Assembly (NCBI GenBank): GCA_947685225.1 | Contig: CANTUV010000003.1 | Span: 6,456,001 to 6,520,000, forward strand | Reading direction: 5' to 3' | Length of the DNA stretch: 64,000 nucleotides | Source: Garcia nutans | Lineage: Eukaryota > Streptophyta > Magnoliopsida > Malpighiales > Euphorbiaceae | Shown here: one piece after another, positions 51,301 to 60,300 of the stretch | Numbering within the stretch: the first letter of the stretch is position 1 | Layout: each line of letters opens with the position of its first letter | Made by a program: the position numbers and the translations under genes | Notes under the pieces: model-generated | What the model was told of the DNA's origin: nothing | The model's input: only the letters and a program-made list of their open reading frames with translations | The model's database searches: none

Positions 51301-54300
51301 CATTGAGTACGCCAAGCTGTAAGCCAGTGAAGTAGAAAACCAAAATGAAAAAGGGTACAAGAGAATAGACAGCCTCCTATCTCGGCATTAACTGCAATAT
51401 AGCAGCGGTGTAAGAGATGAGAAGACTTGAACTTACGTCAAGGTAACAGCCAAAGGAAGCCCCTCGGGCACAGCAACAACAACAATTGTGACCTGAATGG
51501 CTTCTTGGTTAGTCAAGAAAATACAGAACACAATTTAGATTATAAAACAGGGAATCACACTTACTGCAATGGTAATAATTTTAATGACATCATCTACTGC
51601 ATCTCCAAACTTGGTCTGGCCTTTGACAAACTGGACTGTTCCATTTGAGTCTCTTGTATTTCCCGTGAAATATCTAAAATTGCAAACCGAATTGTAGTTT
51701 CTAAGTTGATAAGCAAACAATTGAACAAACTGATAACTGTTGAGCAAAATTGATCTCACCGGCCCAAGAGCACAGCTAGAACAGATACAGCAACCGAGAG
51801 ACCAACAATGCCTATAAAAGTTGCAACTCCATTCAAGCGTACCTGTTTCCAGTCATTAAAAAATCTATCAAAGGTAAATCACATGATTTGCTATTTGGAA
51901 TTGATGACAACTAAGACCAAACCTGCAAGGGAGTCTCCTCGCCAGTATCCTCTGAGATGCTTGCCATCAACAATCCCCATTCAGTGTTGATTCCAACACC
52001 AGTTACCTATAAATGGCTAACAGTTTAATCTTTACAATCTAGAGAGAGAAAATACTACATTCTTTTGCTAGAAGTAGTTATCAAGGACAGCTTAAAGAGA
52101 AAGAAAATTTTCCTTAGATAATAAAGCAAGAATCATGAGATTGTGTAAAGAATAATTTTACCTTTTCAGAACCAATAAAATTTGATATCCTAACGAAGAC
52201 CATAAATTTCCTATCATGAATGCTTATAAAATAATATAAATTGAGTGTTCTACAGAGCATTATAAAAAGGAGAATCCAAATTTCGAAGTTTTAATTTTCA
52301 GCTCTATGGTCAGGTTAACTTATTCCAGGTATCAAAAATAAACATTAACTAGATAATTCAAAAATCTTATGTTGCCTAGAAATAAAAACCATAACCACAA
52401 TTTTCCACGGTCACTAACTAAAGATAGATGAGCACATACATACATGGTTCAACATTCTACTAGTCATCAGGCATAACCAAGTCATGAAGACATCAGGCAG
52501 AAGATGATAATGCTACATCATTTACCAGCATAGTGCCAATGCCATCTGCTACTTTGCAACCAGACATCAAAAATGGTGCTTTATGATCTTTGTGAACCTA
52601 TAACAGAGATCAAGCTTAAGAAAAATAGATGTGCTCCATCAGAAAACCACATAACTAGAATGCCGGCTAACTTACAATCTTGCTTTCACCAGTCATGCTA
52701 GATTCATCAATGGCAAGAGAATGACCAGTGACTAAGATTCCATCGGCCGGGACCTAAGTGAAACGGGCCATTAGTTATCAAACTTATTGGCAGAAAAATT
52801 TACATGTGCCACAAAAACAAGCTTATTCAAAATAAAACTAACCTGATCACCTATTCTCAAAGGTACAATGTCACCAACAACAATATCAAATATTGAAATT
52901 TTCACTGGTCTACCACCTCTCATGACCTGCAAATATTTTCAAACTGTGCTCTTATTTATAAATCACATATCACAATATATTATCATTACTTTTACAATGT
53001 GGAAGTTCATACCTCTAACTGTATATTTTGCTTTTCCTCATTTAAATTTTGAAACTGAAGAGATTGACGATAATCACTAACAGCTAGTAAACAGATAAAA
53101 GGAGAGTTACAAACGGTGAATTGTGAGGCAGAAAGAAAATTAGCACAGCAATTGTGTGAAAGAATCACAGAGAATAAAACTGTAACATTCAGGTTGTCAT
53201 CAAACCAATTCACTATCACATTATCTAATTAATTTTCATTGTTAGAATCATAAAAGTTAAAATAAAAGAAAAATTTTCAAGCTGTAAATGGCATATCCTG
53301 CTAGGATTTTAATAATGGAAATTAGCAAAACGTCTAAAATCAGCCTTCTCTACCATAAATTGTTTTATAAAATTAGCAAAGCACCTAAAATCATAATTAA
53401 ATTAAGAATTTGACTAATAATAATCTTGTGTATCTCATAATTTACCGTATAGTAATATTTTACTATGGAATTTTTTTAAAAAAATGGGTTATAATACTTC
53501 ATTATAAAACAAATGATATAAAAAAGAGTAGCAAAAGAGAATTATGGTTCAGACAAAAATTAAAAGAAACTAATCTTGAAATAGTTTTTCGGATAAAAAT
53601 TTAAATTTATTACAAATATAGCTAAAAGTGATGATCCAAATGATTTATTTTTCTTTAACTGTGATAGAAATACAAATTTAAATGGAAGCCTACTGTGCAT
53701 TAGAGCTTTAAAAGGTTAAAACCCTATCTAGGTATTGGGGATCAGAAAACCACATAAAAAGTTTTAAAAGTTTTAGAGCTTTAAAAGTTTTAAAACCACA
53801 TAAAAAGTTTTAAAAAGAAAAAGAACACAGAAAAGTAATATAGCATAGTATCTTCATGGTGCTACTCCCTTCCTCATCCTCCTTGTTTCATCTTTTTAAG
53901 GTTTAAAATTTAATTCTTTTTTTAAAGAAGGGGACTGGAAATATAGATGGGAACACCATCCCCCTATCCAAGTAGACCACCTCTTCTCTTTCCCTCCCCT
54001 TCTTCTCCTCCTCCATGCCCAGCTGTTACAGATGATGAAAAAAATTAGGCTTTTTACTTGTTGAAACAGCTGCTAAGACCATCAGACATTAGCAAAACAG
54101 GCTGTAAAAGCCACAGCAACAGGTCGCATGGCTTTGATTCCTGGGGTTTGCAAATCACAGGTGGTGCAGTGGAAAATGTTGAATCATTTGCATCACACAA
54201 TGTTTAATACCCTCCACTAGATGCCAAACCAATCAAAGGAACTGATTCAAGACAAGATTGATTAAAACAACAATCTTTTTTGAACTTTCAGGTTTAATAG

Positions 54301-57300
54301 CTTCTACTTTAGCAAAACAGCAGCTTAGCACTATTGAATTATAATCAGTAATAAAAGCAGTACCAACAAAATTTGTGATAAAAGCAAATAAAGTGTCAAG
54401 TATTTGGCAAACCATTCCACACCTAGGTAATCGTGAATATCCAAACTTCCCTTCTCTCCTAGCGTGACTGAGAAATATATGGAAAATTACGAAACAGAGG
54501 AGATTAATACCTGTAACAATTATAACAAGGATAACAGCAAAAGCAATGCTTGCTCCATCATACCATCCTTTTTCTGCACCCTGTGAAGAATATAAGAGCA
54601 AGAACAGGACAAAACATCAGTTTAAACATGAAACACATAAATATGGGTCAGGCTAAAATGATGCCCGAACGACCAACCATTAACAAAAGACAGGTAAATA
54701 TAGAGAACAAGGGCAAGGGAAAAAAAACCTCCAAAAACAGATAAATTTTAAATATGTTCAAGAGTAAAAAATATCTAATATGATTTATAAATTAATAGAT
54801 AAAGAAAAAGATATATCAGACACAATATCTGGAACTAAAAATGTTCACTTTATAGTGAGAGTTCGTTTCAATTTTGATAATACTAGTTGGACACATGAGG
54901 TCCAACTTTAACAGAATAAAATAATACTATTGAACATATATGATCAATATAATATTGTGATTAAGCTTATTTATAAATGAATAGGTGAACTCAACTTTGA
55001 TAGGTAAAACAGCACTATTAAATATACATCATTCATAAAATAATTTATTTGAAGCTTATTTAAGTGAACTTAATGATATTTTAGTACAAATTTTGGTAAA
55101 GGTTAATCAAACGCATTGAAATTTAATTCTTACAATCTAATATCAATTATTTATTATCTATTTTGTTTACCATTTATTCTTCGCATTGAATTAGTAAGTG
55201 AAATGATTTTTATCATTTTATATTACCCATCAACCAATTCAATAAAATAAAAACTAATTGTTTATGTTAGTTGTGCATAAGATAATGAAAATTTATTCAT
55301 GTCTAGTATTAAAATTGAACTTTCTAAAACATAGAATTTCTCTTTTTACTTGCACAATAAGATATAAGTTCACATCGGTACACTACCTTTTCAATTAAAA
55401 ATGGAAAACTATATTTTCAAATTGTAATACCATGTATGTAATTAGAATAATTGATTATCAAAATATAAATAACGATTACCTAAATTGAATAAGTTGCAAG
55501 CCGAGGCATAGCCTAGCAGCATGTACACGTCCCCTAGGCAATAGACTCATGATCAATTTTCCCCTCTCCGATTGTAATACTCAAAAATTGAATAAGTTAG
55601 ATTAACGAAATACCATTTATTTCAATTTCTTTTTTATTAACTATGCTTCTACTAGAATTAAAGCTCTTAACATCATATTTAATCATTTAATCAATGCTAT
55701 GGTTAATGTGTACAATACACACTCTTTGGCTCTACCTATGAATTATCAATCCAATGAGAACTATCTATACAATAATGGTGCTTAATTATGAAGATTTGGT
55801 AATTTGTTTGCCCTATTAATCCTTTCTTACAAGAGTAGGGGCATACTTTTCAGCATTTTAATTAGATTAAGATTTCCTCTACTTAGCATATAATCATTTG
55901 CTACCACAATTCTAAAAACAATTTCCTCTCATTATGATTCCTTCCACATATTTACTAATGTACATATGTACCAATATTAGTTTAAGTAGAAACGAAAAAA
56001 ATAAATTAAAAAAATAATGGCAGTAAAGTATTTGAGACTTGTAGAAACAGTAAAAACCCAATAACGCTGTTGCTATCATCCCACTTAGTAGAAGACATAA
56101 ATCAAAATGATTTGGCGCATTTTAGACAATATTAGCAGTAACTTATTAAGACTTGGGATAAATGGCAAAACCCCAATATCTCATTTGCCCTCTTATCTAG
56201 TAGAGGACAAGAAGACAACAATCAAAAATTTGCAATCAAAAATATTTTAGGAGTAATTTAGCAATGCAAAAATTACACTTTTAAATAGTGTTATATGCTT
56301 TTATGCTCTTACTGCTCAGTAGTGTATGGTAATAGGTAGAAAAAATTTGTATCTCCACTGTATAAGTATGTTGAAGTAGGTAGTGTGATGCCGTACACAC
56401 TCATCTTTCCAAGTTCAGATTTTTACTTCTCTAGTGTTCAACAAAGGGCATAATGTGATAATCACAATTTTTGAGGGACTCCGGGCACCTATATGTGTCT
56501 GAAGACAAATTGCAAAGGCCTGATGTTAGGGGACCTAAGTCAGTGGCTGGATGTTTATATGGTAGTTTTGTTCAATTATTTATTATTCTACTATTCCTTG
56601 TATCTTCCATATTCAACTAAGGTTGTGGGAATCAGTTTCTTTGTTAGTGGGTACTTCTTGTGCAAAGTTGTTAAATGAGCTCCATTATTGTGGTAGGTAG
56701 TTATCTCGTCTTTACTTTTTGTATGGAGTGGTTAAAAAGGTTATGGGTTAATAAAAAGAATTAACTAGAATTTTGACAAAAGTTTAAGTTCCTAAAACTC
56801 AAAGATCATATAGATCTCTCAGATGAAATTTAAGAAATCATAGGATTCTCTCTTAATGTGCCATAATTTTATTTTTAATTTCAATCAAATAGAGCCATGA
56901 CTAGATCCAAACTTGGGTTCCTAACATTTGGTATCATAGCAAATAGTTATGGGGGAATTACAAGGTCTACAGCAGCAGCTTCAACCTTTTGTGGCCATGT
57001 ATCTAGAAGATAGAGCAAGGGATAGACCAGAACAGGAGAAAGACAATTGTTTTTAAGGCTAAACATCGGTAATTGTTAACACAATTTAAGGGTCTTGCAA
57101 GTGATTGGCAGCCTCTTGCAAGTGATTGGCAGCCTCAAGATTCGAAGGACAGGACATCATGACAACCAATACTAATCAGAGCTAAAAAGAAAAAAAAAGT
57201 GGGGGAAGAGAATGTGGAAAGGAGAAATTTTAATCCTCAGTACTTTAAACTGAATTTCCTCCTTTTGAGGGTTCTAATGATCCCTTGAGAAGGATTAATT

Positions 57301-60300
57301 GTTGTGAAAACTTCTTTCAACATCAATATACTCCTAAAAGATTAACAGTATAGGCAGGTTTCTTTTGACTTAGAAGGGAATACAGGGTTATGGTTCCTCA
57401 AATTGAAGAAGAATCAAACAAATTTACTTTGTAAAAATATTTTGCTTGCTTCAAAATTACCATAAGTTGAAGATAGCATGCTTATCTTTTCTAAAAATTA
57501 AGATGATGAGAGAGAAAGAGAGTAAACATTTTACCCATCCTTTGAATGTTTGAAGGGCGTTACTGCTATTGAATGTTTTAAGAGCATTACAGCATCACAG
57601 AAATTAACTAGCAAACAATATAACAGACATTTCACTTTTTACATGGTAGAATGGATTATAAATCAAGAATGTTTAGTCACCAGACACAAGCTAATGAGTA
57701 CTGTATCTTCCCAGTTTTCATGTCTTTCAATGGCATAGGAACTTTTCATATTGCAATCTATGTTCTTATCTCAAAATCAGTAAACTTGCACTTCATCATT
57801 CTCCTATCATACTTCAACTTTTCATCCAACATTTTATTGAATAATAATGCGAGTGATCACCAAAGTCTAGTCATGCTACAGCCCACAAACTTGTTCAAAT
57901 CATGGCCTTGCATCCTAACACAATGGTCACTAAAGTCCCCAACAATTTAGTATGCAAATGCTTGAACCCATAACCAAAAGATTATCACAAATATAAGTGT
58001 TTGAGAGCTCATTTCTCTAAGTTAATCAATCCAAAATGAAATGATCTTATTTAAGAGCACCAAACATACCTCTGTTTTGACCCCCAAAGCCAATGATGCT
58101 ATAGCAGCTATAATCAAGATGATAAGAGTTAAATCTTGCCAAGCTTCCCAGAGAAACCTCTGAAATACATACAAGATAAGCAAAAGCAAAAACAAGTCTA
58201 ATGCTACTCAGAAAGTAAAACAGCAATTTGAAGCATATATAATACCAAGAAACCCCGTCCTTTTTTCCTGGGATATGTATTTCCTCCAAAAGTACTCCTA
58301 CGCTTTATTAAGTCCTCTTCATCTCCATTAATTCCAGTCTCCAAATTTGTTTTTAACATATTTGATAATCCTTTAGCCTGATGAAGAGATTAACATTATC
58401 TAAATTAGGTTTAGCAGAAATTGGAGCCTAGCAAGAATATGTTCATCATTGACTTACACCTCCATACTGTTGTAGAGCAGAAATATTATGATCCCTGGTC
58501 ATTGAAGCGAGTTGTTCAAGTCCAATTGCATAATCGCCACTAGGAATTGGGGCTGCTACTATGGGACCTATAACTTGACAATCAAATAATATGATGATGC
58601 AGTTTAATTAGACCACGAAGGCAACAAAATGGTAGCATAAAAGTATAACAAAGAAACTACAAAGTAGCACATATATTATAGCATGCTAATAGACAAAATT
58701 AAAAATTAGTTCAGTCTCTGATTCAGAAATTTTAATTTTATGAGAAAAATAATATATACCAATAAAGGCATCAAATTTGCCGGACCACATGCATACTAAA
58801 AAGAATACAATTCCAGGAAAAAACTAGCACCAAAAAGATAATGGGAATGAGCTTATGAGCATGCATTATATGTTCTTTCTCTTTTGATGAGCAGTCAAAA
58901 TCTGAAATGACAGGCTTTATTTTCCCTAAAATGGAAGTCTCTCCTTTGACCAAGAAAACATTTTCCCTTCTCCAATTTTTAGAAGTCCAACAAAAGTCAT
59001 AAAATCCAGAAATGTTTTCCCTAAAACAAATGAAGCTCAAGTCAACCAAGGCATTCTTACATTAAGGGACTTTATACAAGACAGTAACTCAGCCAAATAT
59101 GATCTATGGCAACTAATGTGGGATATAAATAAACAAGTCTGCGAAAATGAGGATAATAAAACTGGCACTGGCCCTTTTGGATGAGTAATTAGGAGCTAGA
59201 TGATTGTGTTTAGACTCCCAACCACTAACCCAAGGTTTTTGGTAAAATTATAACTAAAATGCTGGGGGACAAAACCATTAGCTGTCATCATATGGTCCTC
59301 TAGTTGTTGGCAGTTAATCACTAACCATAACAGCTAACCACTAGCCATCAATAGCTAACTGCAACTGCTGAACCAAACAAGTTCTAAGATGGATAGTATG
59401 GAGAAAAGGAAGGACTACTTAAAAATAATTGCAGAATTGCACTTGCAGACAAGTGCCATTTAGCATGGAAGATTGAGCATGCCCAAGTTAGAAGAGTGAA
59501 AATGGAAGGTAGACCAAAAAGGACAGACTAAAGCAGATAAGAAAAGCTTAGCATCTTTAGACCACGGTGAAAATATTATCCAAAAGTAAGAAAATAAAGA
59601 GAAAGGATTCATACAGCCAACCCCCAGGCATGCTCCAAATTGTGACTAATTTAAATTTAAGTATGTGCTTAAAAAAGATCAAGAAATATATTTCTAGAAG
59701 CACTGCCATTAAGCGATAAAGGGCACCTTCAAACTCACGTTAAAATTTTAAAAGTATAAACAGAAATAATGAAAATCATGTTAATACAAAAAATATTGTT
59801 TTTTTAAGCAACTTAATTACCTACTTTAGATTCATGCAACTTGTTATAAGGAGTTAGTTTCATGCTAACAATGTACATTTCAAGATAGTATTGTATGATT
59901 TAGGTAGTTATAAAAAATAATAATAATGATGATGATGATGATAAAAGTTGAAATATTTACCCTTTGGATTATTTTTAACTTGCAACATAACAAAAAAAAG
60001 CCCTGACTTTAAATGGTATAACAAGCAAAAATGGAAATGAAAAAGGGCAAGGAATCATCAATATACATGCACATCTGCTAGGAAAGAAATCTATCTACTC
60101 TCTTTATTCTATGGTGAGATGGTGAGAGCAATCATCATTGTGGGATTTGAATATGCAACTAAATAACTTATGTGAAGCTTATAAACCTAGTTCAAAAAGC
60201 TCAAGGTGATGTGTGAAAATGCCGACATATCATATTGGTTAGATTACAGAAAACTCAAGGATCTCTTAATGAATTAGAAAGTCTTGGAAATTCCATGTCA

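Noticed and set aside
54858..55115. Weak inverted ends resembling a MITE in intron 6
   Set aside because: The match is poor in AT-rich sequence and no target duplication was found.
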